Origin: Moniliella sp. 'wahieum'
Lineage: Eukaryota; Basidiomycota; Moniliellomycetes; Moniliellales; Moniliellaceae
Direction: 5' to 3'
Assembly: GCA_003971905.1 (NCBI GenBank)
Contig: RSEE01000077.1
Coordinates: forward strand, 1-64,000
Length of the DNA: 64,000 bases
Shown here: positions 11,158-23,485 of the stretch, piece by piece
Layout of the letters: each line of letters starts with the position of its first letter
How positions within the stretch are numbered: the first letter of the stretch is position 1
Position numbers and translations under genes: made by a program
The notes under the pieces: generated by a model
What the model was told of the DNA's origin: nothing
Seen by the model: the letters and a program-made list of their open reading frames with translations, nothing else
Database searches by the model: none

Positions 11158-12400
11158 ATGGGCGCCAACGCTAACAACCGATCTCTCGGTCAGCGACACC
11201 ACAATGGTGAACAAGCGCGATTACTGGACACCAACCGACCGTCGGTCGCGATCCGCCACCGATTGGCACCGACAACGAGGAACTCATGATGCTTTGCGCC
11301 GAAGCGCACCTGTGGTTCAAGAAGACGAACGACATCGATGTCGTTAAAGAGAAGATCAACAGAGCTATACACTACAGAGCCGAGTGGCTTGGATGGAAGG
11401 ACGAACCTACGTCTATCACGACAAACTGGGTTCGACGGGCTACGATTTTGTGGTGCAAAACATCCACCAAATGGAAACTCAACCCAACGCAACTTTGGGG
11501 GCACCTACAGGCGCAGCCTCGCGACCCGAGTCGACCTTTACAGATCACTACGCGAGTCTCCCACCAAGAATATCAAGTGGCCTGATCTGAACAAAGCCCG
11601 TCCGCCTACAGCGCTGGGAAGACGAATTTCTTCGCGATAACAGATGCCCACCCCCACGCAAGCGACGTCGTCCAGAATGGTCGCAGCTCCCGCTACTTCA
11701 CGAGGACCTCGACAGACGCTTGCACAACCTTCTTAGGAAGCCATGCCGTCAACCCTCTTCCGGACGATCCGCACCCACCACGAAATATCATGCACCCAGG
11801 ACACGCTGAACATGCTGCGTCAGCGGTATGGATATACGCCTACCGCAAACAGAGGGCCTCTACTCATTCGCTACTTTCGCCGACCAAGGAAACCGATCGG
11901 GTCGAGACTACCTCGAGACTACATGGAAGAGATCAGTGCAAGCCTGACGCGAGCGGGCATCCCACTTACGGAAGAGCAGGAACGCACTGGGATCCTACTC
12001 GGCTTACGCGACATGAGCATTCGCCAGCGTGAAGAGGCTCGAGTCTAGACAAGTTACGGCAGGCCCGTGATGGACATACAGCCAGCCACGTATCCGGTGG
12101 AGAAAGGAAGAGAAACGGAGGCAAGCCGGTCAACGGAGGAACGCCTTGGACTCGACCCGACAGCGGGGGACGACCCCCAGCGGGGGAAAAAACTCCAAAC
12201 TCCAGCGGGGGCAAAGCCGGCGACGACAACCTCGCGGACACAAGACCAAGGGGCAAGACCGCACCAACCAACCCTGGCGCAGCGCGACGTCTAATAAACT
12301 GTTGTCCCCCTCCGCGCAACCCAGGCCGAGCCAACGCTCACGTCGCTCAGAGAGCGAGCTCTCCCGAGTCTGAAGTGATTGACGTTGATGCGGGCACAGC
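11158..12400 (+). pseudogene. gag region of copia element, frame interrupted
   Basis: The likely start is ATG 11158 (ACAACCATGG), which runs only 43 codons. Further gag-like stretches continue in other frames: AEAHLWFKKTNDIDVVKEKI near 11300, TLNMLRQRYGYTPTANRG near 11800 and MEEISASLTRAGIPLTEEQ near 11925. A Lys/Arg-rich, proline-rich block follows (12070-12370). I see no clear CCHC zinc knuckle. Position between LTR and protease is the main evidence for gag. Whether the breaks are biological or sequencing errors cannot be told from one copy. Confidence 0.6.
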
Positions 12401-12440
12401 TGACTACTAGGAACTCGGGGGCGAAATGCGAATCATCCGG

Positions 12441-15400
12441 GCATTATATGACAGTGGGCATTCCCATCCATTTGGAAAGACAAATCCGTCTTCACATCCA
12501 TGACCCCTTGCGACGACGAGATAGAGGTTGCTAACGGGACACATGTAAAGGCGGAAGGACGAGGCACGGCCACAATCCGTATCCGATGCTTAGGAGGACA
12601 CCAAATGGAGATAAAACTCCCCAACAGCCTATACATGCCCCGTTTCAGCCGAAATCTCGTCAGTGTAGCACACCTGTCGAACACCGGAATCGCATCATAC
12701 TTCGCCCCACACCAGAAGGGTATCTGGCTTGGTAACCCAGGATCCACCCTACGAAAAGTAACCGGCAGTGACTATCAATTCACGATCTTACACAACCCGC
12801 GAACGCCACCCACACCCCTGCGGGCCATGGCGACCAAACCGATCAAACCGGCCGACCCACCCTCAACCCCAAACTCCCTCGCAGCATCCCTGGCCTGGAC
12901 CACGTCTCTAAAGCCCACAAACGCTGGAACCACGCAGCATCGACCTCCTCCCCTGGTTACACGATCGGAAACCGCAGGCCTCCGCGTCACAGCCAAGCAT
13001 ATCTCCTCTGTCGTTCAGAGTGGGATTGCCCAACATGCGCGGTGGCACTAGCGACAGCATCGCCCCATCCGAGCCGGGACCGCCTCCGATCCAAAAGACC
13101 TTTCGAGGTCCTCCACGTCGACGTAGTAGACCTCCCCCGGGTAACCGGCATGGGGCACGGATACGCCCTCGTCGCCGTTGATGACTTCACGCGGTACGTC
13201 TTCACCACAGCGATCCCGACAAAGGGCGCTGCAACGAAGGAACTGCGGAACCTCATATTGCGGGAGCAACGCTACGGCCCGGACAGACTGCTGCGGACTT
13301 TGCGCACGGACAACGCCCCCGAATTGACAAGCGCACTGCAACCTTTTCTGGACGAGCAAGGCATCACGTCAGAACGGACAATCCCGGGGCAGAGTGCTAG
13401 CAACGGTGTGGCTGAGCGTGCCATCCGAACCATAACGACTCGTGCAAGGCAGTTGCTCTTGGGTACAGGTCTTCCGACGTCGGACTGGTGGGAACACAGC
13501 CTCCACGCTGCGTGCTTCACCCAAAACCAAATGCCACTCAAAACATCCGGGGAAGACAACAAATCGCGATTTGAGCGATACAAAGGCCACGCATACTCGT
13601 TACCGATGCAACCCTTTGGCCGCGTTGCATACCTCCATCTGCCCGAGTCACGCCGCGAGCACAAGCTCAGCGCGCGGGCAGAGGAAGGTATGCTGGTAGG
13701 ATACCACCATCAGCGCGGATCAAAGGGATGGCTCTTCGCCACATACCAACCATCCCTGGGTACCTTCACCTACCGCTGGTCGAAACCGTACAAATGGGGC
13801 AACGCCATCTACCCCCATCTCCACCCCGACCACTTCCCACCCGACATCTCCAAATCACCTCAAATTAAAATCGACAGTGAAAAAGACGCTAACCCTACTC
13901 CGCCAGCCGCGGCAGCACCCATGCCCCGAACCGCCGCCACACCCCAGACACCCGCTCCCACCACCACCCCCCCTCCGCGCCGCTACCCCCTCCGCCAGCG
14001 CACCACCCGCACCTCCCTCGACCTGCACACACTCCCAATCGCTGACGACCCCACCGACACGACCTACCATGCTCGTGCTGCAGCCGCCACGCCCCACTGC
14101 GCCGCACCAGAGATCGGCATCGCCCGCCCCCTACCTGACACATCCGCCCCCCCGTTTGCCGACACAGTTCAACCTCCCGAATACGCCGCCATGACTGCTC
14201 TCAGCGCACCCATCCACCCGGACACGGTTCAGCTCACCAAGGATGGCGTACCCCTCGCTCCCAAGACGCTCAAGGGTCTCGAGACTCACCCCTCCTTTGC
14301 CATGGTCAAGCAGGCTATGGCCGACGAGGTGGCCACACTCGCGCGATACGGCACCTACGAGGCTACGTACCCACCACCGGGTGCACAAATCCTCATAGGA
14401 CTATGGCGCATCACCACAAAGACGGACGCCGAGGGCCGGTTCCTGCGCCACCGCGCGCGCTTTGTCGCGGGCGGACACCAACAATCGGCCGAGACTTGGG
14501 GCCAGACGTTCGCACCATCGGTGCGCACACCTGCCATCCTGACCCTCGTCGTGCTGGCCGAGAAGTATAAGTTTGGCCTCTTCTCGGCGGACGTCAATGC
14601 AGCGTACCTGAACGCCCCCCTCGAAGAAGCAGTCTACATCCGCCCACCCCCCTACTTCCCCGAAGCGGGTGGTCGCGTGTGGCGTCTCAAGAAGAGTCTA
14701 TACGGGCTACATCAGAGCGGAGCAAACTGGGCACGATACATCCGGAACCTGCTGCGTGACAAGCTCGGCTTCACGCAAAGCTTGACCGAGCCCTGCTTGT
14801 TCGTGCGCGCTGCACCACCGGGTGAGCAGATCCTCCTGGCGGTCCACACCGACGATCTGCTCCTCGCATGCAAGTCACACCAAAAGTACGAGGAGTTTAT
14901 GGCCGAGATAAACACACACATTGATGTTCGTGGTAACGGTCCCCTTCACTACCACCTGGGATGCCAATACGATCGGATCGGTGGGGAGCTGTACCTGAGC
15001 CAACCAAAGTTCATCGAGGAAGTGGTGGCAAAGCACCACATCAAAGCCCCGTGGATCCGGACTCTCCCACATCCCGTACGGATGATACCGCCCCGTGCCG
15101 ACCCTGAACCCCCATCCCTCCCAGCCTTGCGCAAGGCATATCAGGGGAAGATCGGATCGGGACTGTGGGCTGCACGAATGGGCCGGCCTGACTCCCTCTT
15201 CGCTATCACGGCCCTCAGCAGAGCCGCTGCCGACCCATCGCAGCAGCATCATCAAGCAGTCGATGACTTCCTTCGCTACCTGTACCATACTCGAGGAAAG
15301 GGCCTGAGGTTGACCCCAACATCAGATGCACCGGCCATTGCGCTGTATACAGATTCCGACTTGGCGGGAGATCCCATCCAGGCACGCTCCACATCTGGAT

Positions 15401-15849
15401 GCCTACTGATGGTGTACGGTGTGCCGGTGTCGTGGCGATCCATTCTTCAGCCGAAGAGCGTTACCAGTACCGCCGCCGCCGAATATACGGCAGGATATGA
15501 TGGACTGGTTGACGCCAACTATGTCAAGAACATCATGATCGAGCTTGGGGCCATCGGCGAGGGTACACCCATTCATTGGTATTGCGACAATAAGTCTGTC
15601 GTCGATCTCGCCCACAAATTTGGCAGCACCGGCAAGCTCCGAGAGCTGAAGATCCGGTACCACAATGTACGGCAACACGTGGACTCGGGCGAGGCCATAC
15701 TTGTACACATCCCCGGCGAAAGGAACCCAGCGGACGTCCTCACCAAGCCTCTCGGCCGTCCCGCCCTGACAAGCCATCTTGCTCAACTCCGCGTCGAGGA
15801 GATGGATCCAGTCCACATGACTGGGCCCTCCGGTCAGCGGGGGTGTTGA
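12441..15849 (+). CDS. copia pol polyprotein: protease, integrase, RT, RNase H
   Basis: Protease: catalytic DSG at 12450-12458, one frame shift just after it, then the flap/core region ending in LYMPRFSRNLVSVAHLS. Integrase zinc-binding region: an upstream His pair and CRSEWDCPTC near 13009-13038. The following frame is open for 935 codons from 13042. The integrase core has D (HVDVVD, residue 27), D (RTDNAPE, about 93) and E (NGVAERA, about 129). Reverse transcriptase (about residues 455-690) carries FSADVNAAYLNAPL, KKSLYGLHQSG and the active-site HTDDLLLA (about 602-609). RNase H (about 765-910) has YTDSDLAGD, STAAAEYTA and WYCDNKSV. The C-terminus is KPLGRPALTSHL plus a short tail crossing into the 3' LTR. 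It replicates and inserts the element through a virus-like particle. Confidence 0.95.
15836..15843 (+). other. Polypurine tract (second-strand primer)
   Basis: AGCGGGGG directly abuts the first base of the 3' LTR, the expected position of the plus-strand primer. Function inferred from position. Confidence 0.7.
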
Positions 15850-16004
15850 CATCCGTCCTAGGACCGCGCGGACCCTGAGTCACGTGAGTCAGCTTTCATT
15901 CCTTCCGAGCTCGCACCAGTCTTCTGGACGAGTCAGTCGCAGAAGCTTCTTAGTCCAATACGACGTTCAGTGCTCACATTCTGTGGTAGTAGCGAGGCCG
16001 GACA
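15844..16004 (+). repeat. 3' LTR of copia element
   Basis: 161 bp, matching the 5' LTR over its whole length apart from a few small differences. It ends GGACA and is followed by the CTCTC duplication. The last codons and stop of pol overlap its first bases. Confidence 0.92.
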
Positions 16005-16009
16005 CTCTC
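16005..16009. repeat. Target site duplication, right copy (CTCTC)
   Basis: Matches the five bases before the 5' LTR. Confidence 0.85.
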
Positions 16010-16735
16010 ACCCTGACGAACCCCCCTTCTCCATGTCAATGCATGTCGCTGTGCGTCACGTTGCACCCACCCACGGCACGGTGTGGTGGGCTGAGGACAC
16101 AAGGCCTACCCATGACGGACCAGGGCCATGTAGCCAGCACTCTCCACCGTCTGACTCGTGACTTTCGGCATGCAGCCGAGATCAGGAGAGCTCGGGTCTC
16201 TCCAGCCAGCCGGCTGCTCTCGCCCTGTCAAAGTATCTTCAAGACGATCCTAGTGCCACATGTCACGATCCGTTCGTGACCAAAACCCATCCTCCTACTC
16301 TGTTCCATACGCCGTTGGGGGAGGAGGAATTCCCCCGGGGCCCACAACCAAGTCAGCCGCACAGCAGCCGCTGTACCTCGGTCAACCGGGGAGGCCCCAC
16401 GAACCACGCAATGCCAGATTCTAATACTAGGCCAAACGAGTCCAACGGCAGCGATGTTCGTCGTTCGTCGTTCGGCGTTCATCGTTCCATCGTCATGAAC
16501 AAAGACCAAGTTCTTGGGTGGCCGCTTAAACTCGCAAACATCCAGCGTGCGAGTGAGTGCGCGCCATCTGCTTTTTGCACCAGTATGTACATCGCGTATC
16601 CAATGATGGTATCAACACTATAGAATGGGTGTGTGTGGCGGGGCAGGGCGCATGTTTCTCTTCACTGTATGTTCCTGCCGACATGACTACGTTTTTCCAC
16701 GGATACCAAAAAAGGAAAGAATCAGTAGCGTTCGT
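16010..16735. other. Intergenic region right of the retrotransposon
   Basis: Between the copia element and the 3' end of the eIF3j gene. Only short unrelated frames and a GTTCGTCGTTCGTCGTTCG mini-repeat near 16456. No gene supported. Confidence 0.55.
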
Positions 16736-17787
16736 TTACATAAACGAGTCGTCCGAGAGCCCCTCATCGTCTGTTGGGTCATCGTCAGTACACCATCTCT
16801 TGCCCGGAAAGCAAGACAGGCAAGGCACGCACAGTTGGTGATATCGATCCCGTCCTTTGCACTGGCCGTGCTCAAGTTCTTAGGCTTGGGCTTCTTGACC
16901 ACCGGTCTTCTTGCTTCCTTCTCAGCCCGGGCCTTCTTCTCCGCCAGGTCGCGCAGCTTGGTCGCCGTCAGACGCATGTCCGTGTCCCGCATCTTGTCCG
17001 CCACAAGGAGGGTGAGGGCAGGACCAAAGAACTTATCGAACCCGGTCGACCCGCATAGCCGAGATCACCTTGGTATAAATGTCTTGCGCCAACTTGTCCC
17101 AGTCGCCCTTGGTCACCGGCTTGGCACTCGTCAGCGCCGCCAGGCCCGCATCCGACGTCGTATCCTGCACCCACTCGTTCTGGCCAGAGCGCAGCCGCAT
17201 TGTCCAAGTCCGACTGGAGTTGCATCTCCTTGTCGCGCTTCTTCTTTTCCATAAGGTCCTCTTCCTCTTCCGACTCGTCCGTCTACCCCCCGCCTCCCGC
17301 GTTAGTCGTCACTCGCCTTTGAATCCAACGCAATGCCTAGGACGTACATCAAGACCCAGCTCTGCACGACGGCGCTCCTCCGCCTCCTTCTCAGCAAGCT
17401 TCTTCTTCAGGTTGCCCTTCTTCTTGGGCGGGGCAAGGACCGGTTGGGGCTTCGGCGCCTCGTCCTCCTCTTCCCAGTCGTCCTGATAAGAGAAGTTAGG
17501 GGTTGGGTTCGCTGCGAAGGAGAAAACGGGTGCGAGGTGGCGGGTGACGAGACATACCTTCAGGTCATCTTCCTCGTCGTCAACGTGCGGCGGCCATAGA
17601 CCGATGCAACAGGCGCTTTGGGCTTGGGGGGCGCGGGCGTAGCCTTCTTCTCGTCGCCCGAGGAGGCATCTGGATTGGATGGACGAAAGCGCTCAGGTCA
17701 GATGGGATGGGATGGGGTGGGATACTCGGGCAGATTCGGGTGGCGGCAGCCTGGACAACACGTACCCCAGTCACTCAGGTCGGACAT
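16736..17787 (-). CDS. HCR1: Translation initiation factor eIF3 subunit j (Hcr1)
   Basis: A loosely bound eIF3 subunit that acts at the ribosomal A site in start selection and in recycling. Exon 1 gives MSDLSDW, split by an intron (donor GTACGT). Exon 2 has an acidic/proline-rich part, DASSGDEKKATPAPPKPK, and VDDEEDDLK. After a second intron comes DDWEEEDEAPKPQP, then KKKGNLKKKLAEKEAEERRR, the classic eIF3j linker. Next come LMEKKKRDKEMQLQSDLDNA, VTKGDWDKLAQDIYTKVISA and ADKMRDTDMRLTATKLRDLA. The C-terminus DDEGLSDDSFM is the acidic eIF3j tail. Frame shifts occur near 17600, 17150 and 17030. It is divergently arranged with the Rag GTPase gene over a 445-bp gap. Confidence 0.88.
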
Positions 17788-18232
17788 GTTCGCTAGCTCG
17801 ATGGAGGTGGTGGTGAAACGTACGGAACGAAGGGATGCGCGCGGCCGAGGGCCCCAAGCTCAGGCTCAAGCTTCAAGCTTCACGGCTGCTCAAAGGCGCT
17901 GCTGCCTCATGAGCGCATGAGCGCAAGAGCAGACAAGCCGAGGCGGAATTATGAAAAAACCCAGGGCCTGCACGGGGCCAGTGTCTATTCCGCTGTGGTG
18001 GACGAGGCACTGCGTCACGCGTCATCCTTTCATTGCATCACTGAGTACTGAGTGAGGGGCCCAGCCGCTGATCGATCAAGGTGGTTAGCCCTAGCGTGGA
18101 CTGGAGATGGATGGTCGATGGAAGTCGATGGAGGCGGCGAGCATCATCGGCAGCTTGCCCAGACAACACTTGCGCGTGCTGCCTATCCTCTGTCCCGACG
18201 TGCACGTGTGGTCTGCCGCTGCCTGGCCCAAC

Positions 18233-19682
18233 ATGCGTAAGAAGCTGGTGCTCATGGGGCGCTCTGGGTGCGGGAAGACGTCGATGCGCAGCGTGATCTT
18301 TTCTGGCTACCGTCCCAACGACACTGCCGGCTCGGTACCACCGTCGGCCTCGAACATACTCACATCAACTTTCTTACCAGTCTCAAGCTCAATCTGTGGG
18401 ACTGTGGCGGGCAGGACAGCTACATTGATGGCTGGCTCAACCGAAAAGCAGATGAGATCTTCACGGGAGTGCAATTGCTTGTCTATGTGTACGACGTGCG
18501 CGGGGATCAATTCGAGATGTCTCTGGATGAGAACTACTTCCGGTAGGTGCAGTGACGTTGCGACGTTTTGGTCCCGTTCTTCCAGGTGCCAAGGACTAAC
18601 GATCTGGGATCTGGGGCAGAGATTGCGTCAACGTACTGCAGCGTTTGTCCCCTGGCACGCCAGTCATCTGTCTGCTGCACAAGATGGACCTGATTCGGGA
18701 GGAGGACCAGAACGAGGTGTTTGAAAGTGTCAAGGCGCGCCTTGAGGGCCGAGGCGATCCTCGACTGAAAGGCCGCTTTGAGTCCCCCAACGTCCGCTAC
18801 TTTCCTACTAGTATCCATGATGAATCTCTTTACAAGGTATGCACCCCCCCCCACGCTACCATTGACACCGGTCCGGCTGACAACGCCTCGACCAGGCTTG
18901 GTCGCGCATCATGCGTACCCTGATCCCCGAGTACGTTGAGGCCCTCGAGTACCGATTGTCGAACCTAGCCCGCGGCTGCTCTGCCGCCGAAGTAGTGCTT
19001 CTGGAATACTCGACCTTACTTTTGATCGCTCGCAGCACGGCGCATGAGGATGTGCAACGGGGAGAGCAAGAGGAAGGGCGGTCACTGAGCGGGTCCAACG
19101 GCGCGCGGTCGAGCACCAGCTCGCCGTATGACTCGGATTCATCAGGATTGGACGATGATTCGACCCCACACAGTATGGGGAGCATCAGCAGCAGCTCGGA
19201 CAACGCCTTTTCCGACTCGGGGCTTGCTTCCAACGGCATTCTCAGCCCCAATCGATTCGAGACAATTACGACTATGGTCAAAAAGCTGCGCGAGGTGACA
19301 CGGTGCGTCTGCTTTCCAACCCTCGACCCCCCCTCCCCCGTTTGTACTTGGCTTGAGGCCACCTACTTACCAAGCACTTGCCCAACCCATTGTGAGATAC
19401 AGGAGGCAGCAGTCCAACTTTGCTGGATTCGAGATTCGGACAGGCGCATTTACCGCGTACATGGACCAGCTCACCCGCCACATGATCATACTCGTCGTGG
19501 TGGCTGATCCCAGTATCGGTACGTTGTGCTATTGGCATGGGGGTGGAAGAATAGGTGCGGAGTTGGCGGGTGGGCGCTGACCATACCATTGTTGTCCGTT
19601 GGTAGAGTTGCCTGCGATCAAGATCAACGTCGACATGTCCCGAGCCGAGTTCAGGAGGCAAGAGGACGAGAGCTTGACGTAG
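18233..19682 (+). CDS. GTR1: Rag GTPase GTR1 (RagA/B type)
   Basis: A small GTPase of the vacuolar/lysosomal Rag heterodimer that recruits and activates TORC1 when amino acids are present. The start is ATG 18233 (MRKKLVLM). The P-loop is GRSGCGKTS, switch II is NLWDCGGQDSYIDGWL, and G4 is LLHKMDL. GLEHTHINFL and LLVYVYDVRGDQFEMSLDEN are strongly Gtr1-like. The C-terminal roadblock part includes EVVLLEYSTLLLIAR, RFETITTMVKKL, NFAGFEIRTGAFTAYMDQLT and ELPAIKINVDMSRAEFR, ending at TAG 19682. Introns fit at about 18543-18620, 18837-18895, 19301-19401 and 19519-19604. One base appears lost near 18330, before RLGTTVG. A Ser/Asp-rich segment of about 70 residues interrupts the roadblock region (about 19040-19245). 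Confidence 0.92.
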
Positions 19683-20319
19683 ACAGCAGGCTGCCGGAGG
19701 CTCCCCCGGCGGCTTGTGCCAATAAAATCTCATCTCCCAGAGCACCTGGCCCTGCCATTGCCATCGCCAGCGTAGGCGGTGGAAGGGCGGGAGAAGTTAG
19801 CTACACGCAACACGTGACGGCGTGGGCGTGGCAACCAGAACCCGCAGGGACGGAGCGCGGTGGGTGGCTGGTGATCGTGACGCGTGAGGACCAGCGGTGC
19901 GTGCGCGTGCGGGAGTATGTATGTGGCGGTCGCGTGAAAGCGGCTGTGGTTGGGTCTTACATTTTCCATCGGCCCAGTGTGCGCAGTGTTTGAGTTTTCC
20001 CAACACACCAGCACCCAGCGCCGCACTGCCGCACCCCAGCACCCCAGCACCCCAGCACCACTCGCACCGGGACGGAAGTGCGAGTTGTTGTAGGTCTGAT
20101 GATCGGCACGTGTGCTTCTCTGGCGCACCCCCCTGCAGGCGCACTGCTAGGCTGGCGCAGATTCCAGATGACGTAACCCCCGCTATGCGGTGCCTTTCCT
20201 CCAGCCTCTGTCTTCGCCTTTGGCCCACCACCGCTTCCAGCGCCTGCGCGTCGGCCCCGCCCGCGACCCCTCGCCCTGCCTTGCGCTTGCGCTTGCCCTT
20301 GCCCTTGCCCTTGCCCACG

Positions 20320-21997
20320 ATGGCCGTGCTGGACTACATCCCCGCTCGCGCCGCGCCAACCTGTGGAACTACCGCTACAGCGGCACCGACAAGTCGCTCC
20401 AGCAAGCACCTGCTTGGGCCCTACTGGACCTGGCTCGTCTCCTTCTTCCCCATGGTTGCGCCCAACACCATCACCCTCTCCGGCTTGGTCTTGATCGCCA
20501 TCAACCTCCTCACCCTCTTCTGGTACGACGCCTCGATGCAGGCTGGCACTGCTGCCCAGGAGATCAAGATTGTGTCTCTTCCCCAAGCCATCACAGAGCA
20601 TGCGTCCCGCGGCGGCCTGCCTCCGGTCCGGCCTCTCTGGCCTAGCTACGGCGTGCCCAAGAGCGTCCTCACTGCTGAGCCTGCCAATGGCATCTCTTTT
20701 TCTTCCCTCCTCACTGGCAAAGGCGGGGCATTACCCGTTCCCACTTGGCTCTATCTCACGTAAGTTCGTTCACCTCTTCCTGTGTGTCATTGGCCTCACC
20801 GCTGACTTGTCGCACAGCTTTTCGGTGGGGTTGTTCATGTACCAATCTCTCGACTCGATTGATGGAAAGCAGGCCCGGCGTACAGGCATGGCCGGCCCGT
20901 TGGGTGAAATGTTTGATCACGGTTGCGACGCTCAACACGACCCTGGAGTGCATTCTCTGCTGCCAGGCTCTTAATGTCGGGCGCAGCTACTGGACCATCA
21001 TGTCTATGATTGCAACCTTGTCCAACTTTTATCTGACGACCTGGGAGGAATACCATACTGGCACCCTTATCTTTCCGCGTTCAGTGGCCCGGTGGAGGGC
21101 ATCTTCCTCATCTGCGCCGTCTATGCACTTACGAGTTGTTTGGTGGCCCCGCTTTCTGGGACCGCGGCTACTGGACATCACCCAACTGTACCGCCTTGAC
21201 TTTGTCCAGTCATCGCCCGCCTTGCTCCGGTTCAACTATCCGCTGAACGAACTATTCTTGGCCCTGTCAGGGGTAGGATGTTGGTCAACGTGTTGACGAG
21301 CTATGGCAATGTGGCCGTGTCACGCAAGCACCGGGGTCTGTCGGCTGTCACGCCAGTGTTGGGGCTACTGCCATTTGTGGTGCAAGTAGTCGCGATTTCC
21401 AGCTGGTTCACGGCGCAAAAGTCCCAGATCATGGCCGATCCGTACACCTTCATTCCTTTCTGCCTCTTTTGGGGCATGGCATTTGCCTACAATGTCGGTC
21501 TCATGATTGTGGCCCATGTGACGCAGGCTCCGTTTCCCTACTGGAACCTGATGCTGGTATGGATCTGCCTTGGGGCGGCCGATGCTCGCTTCTCCCTGGT
21601 ACAGTCCTCTCCGATGACCATTCGGTACGCCATCTATGGCTCCTTGCTTTTCACCACAGTTCTCTATCTCCACTTTGCGCATTATGTCATTACTACCATT
21701 ACCACTGAATTTGGCACGGCCTGCTTCAAGGTCATCCCTCCCAAAAAGCGGCCAGACTCGCCCGCGAATGCTAACGGTGCATCGGCCATCGTCCCGCCCG
21801 TGGCTGCCAACGATACAGCTGCCAATGGTACCGCTCTTCGACGTCTGTCGCCCCCTCTGGTTCGCAACTACACAAGCGGGCCTAGTAGAACCTTCGAAAA
21901 ACGGTTGGGTTTGGCTAGGCCTGATGTGCTCGCATCTTTTATCCCGTATATCCCCCCCCTCATGCTGCACTTGCAATTCAATTCATGGCCTTTCTGA
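20320..21997 (+). CDS. Choline/ethanolamine phosphotransferase (CPT1/EPT1 family)
   Basis: Last step of the Kennedy pathway: transfers phosphocholine or phosphoethanolamine from the CDP-alcohol to diacylglycerol in the ER. The N-terminus is MAVLDYIP, then (shifted frame) [16 protein letters not shown] and [17 protein letters not shown]. The CDP-alcohol phosphotransferase signature DG..AR........G...D...D is complete: [19 protein letters not shown] plus HGCD at 20862-20930. Several hydrophobic segments follow ([58 protein letters not shown]). An intron fits at 20761-20816. Frame shifts lie near 20350, 20930 and 21065. The start is preceded by a GCCCTT repeat. CPT1 and EPT1 cannot be separated by eye. 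Confidence 0.92.
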
Positions 21998-23485
21998 TGA
22001 GCCCTTAGGCATTACTGGCATTATCAAAGAGTAAATTTGTTGACTAGATTCACTGCTTCGCTTCGGGACCGGTAGCAGATTGTCTGCTCTTTACTATGTT
22101 GTGACGGAGCGGGGTTTTTTCAGTCGACAATAGAACTTACAGTAGAACTTAGGCTCCGAGCCAAAGAGTGCGGTTGCTTGGCTTTTCCACTAACCGCGTC
22201 TCGGTCAGTCCACCTTCTCCAGCATAACCCCGCCAAGCGCATCTCGACCCGAAGCGCGTTGGCACGACCCCTCGACCGCCTACAGCCCGATGAGGAAACT
22301 GAGATTTGACCGTTCCCCATGAAACAGCACGGAGTCAGAAATCTCTATAGTACAACCATATCATTGACAGAACTTAAGGCTGGGACAAAGAAACTCTGCG
22401 CCTAAATAGACCCGTTCATCCTGCGTGTGCTGCTTTAGCTCCACCCTGCTTAAGGAACCAGGGAATCGCCATGAAATCAGGACCCTCTGGTGCCGCCATC
22501 CGTTCACATACCCGAGGAAGGTGTGTGGATAGGCATCCGACAATAGTAGACGCAAGACGGGGTTCCCTTCAATCCTCACTGCTTGGGTCGGCACAGTGTC
22601 ATCGAAGCGAATTGAGTCGAGCAGATAGGTTAATACATCGACGTTTGCCCTTGGTAGAAAAGACAGGCTGAATCTCAACTCAGGATTCGAGAACATTCGC
22701 GACGCGAAGGGGAAAAGACATGAGTTTACATTAACAGCCGCGGCCAAAGACGTACCATTTCCACCACCCGTTCCACAGCAACAGGTAAACCACATTTCGG
22801 GTGTACGTGGTTCATATTTTCTTGACAAGTCGCAGGGATGGACTGTGGATCAGTTTTCACCCCTTCCGTATGAACCGCGCTGTACGTGGGGACAGGATAC
22901 ACCGCAGGTATCTATGGCCTAGTGAATCTCATCAGTGACAGACCAGCTTCGTGAGCTCTCGCGGCACATACTTTGTGGTAAACACACCTGGATGATGTTG
23001 ATGACAGCAATGAACGGCTTCGGAAAAAGGACGCGAGATCATATTGCCAGTAATCGGGCTGTGGCAGCGTATTGTTTCCGACAGATCCTCAATACAGAGC
23101 CGGAGATTACGAAGGAGTGCGTCTTCTTTCGGGGCGCCAGGCTTTGGGGCGCTCCGAGTTGATCGCTGTTCCGGCTTGGATCCGGCATGAAGATCCTCTC
23201 CCGCTTCTCGGGTTCGGTATGCGGGCCAGCCGACTGGACAATGCCCGTTTCAGCGTTGTTTTACATCCAACCCTCTTCCACATCACCATTCTGCGTGGGA
23301 CCTAGGGGGCGATCCAGAGAGGGGCCAAAGGGGCAAATCAGGGGAAATCACGTCTGACATAATGTCGGATGGGTCAGCAGAGATAGGTATGCGCTCGCCG
23401 GTTGGAACCAGATGAGATCGTGCTCGCGCGCCGGCGCGCATTGTGCGCGAATGAGGCCCGCTGCAGTGTCCGTGTTGCAGCTGGG

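Larger units (their letters stand above)
10944..16004 (+). mobile_element. Ty1/copia LTR retrotransposon, full length
   Basis: A 5.06-kb element bounded by near-identical direct repeats (10944-11103 and 15844-16004), each starting TGTTGAC and ending ACA, within a 5-bp CTCTC target duplication. The internal order is gag region, aspartic protease, integrase, reverse transcriptase, RNase H; integrase before RT defines the copia superfamily. A polypurine tract (AGCGGGGG, 15836-15843) sits directly before the 3' LTR. The primer-binding site should begin at 11104 (GAGTTACATC), but I cannot match it to a tRNA end. LTR similarity, an intact target duplication and an open 935-codon frame suggest recent insertion; breaks in gag and protease may be real or errors. 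Confidence 0.95.

Noticed and set aside
10944..16004. Gypsy-type element
   Set aside because: Integrase lies before reverse transcriptase and the RT/RNase H motifs are copia-like.
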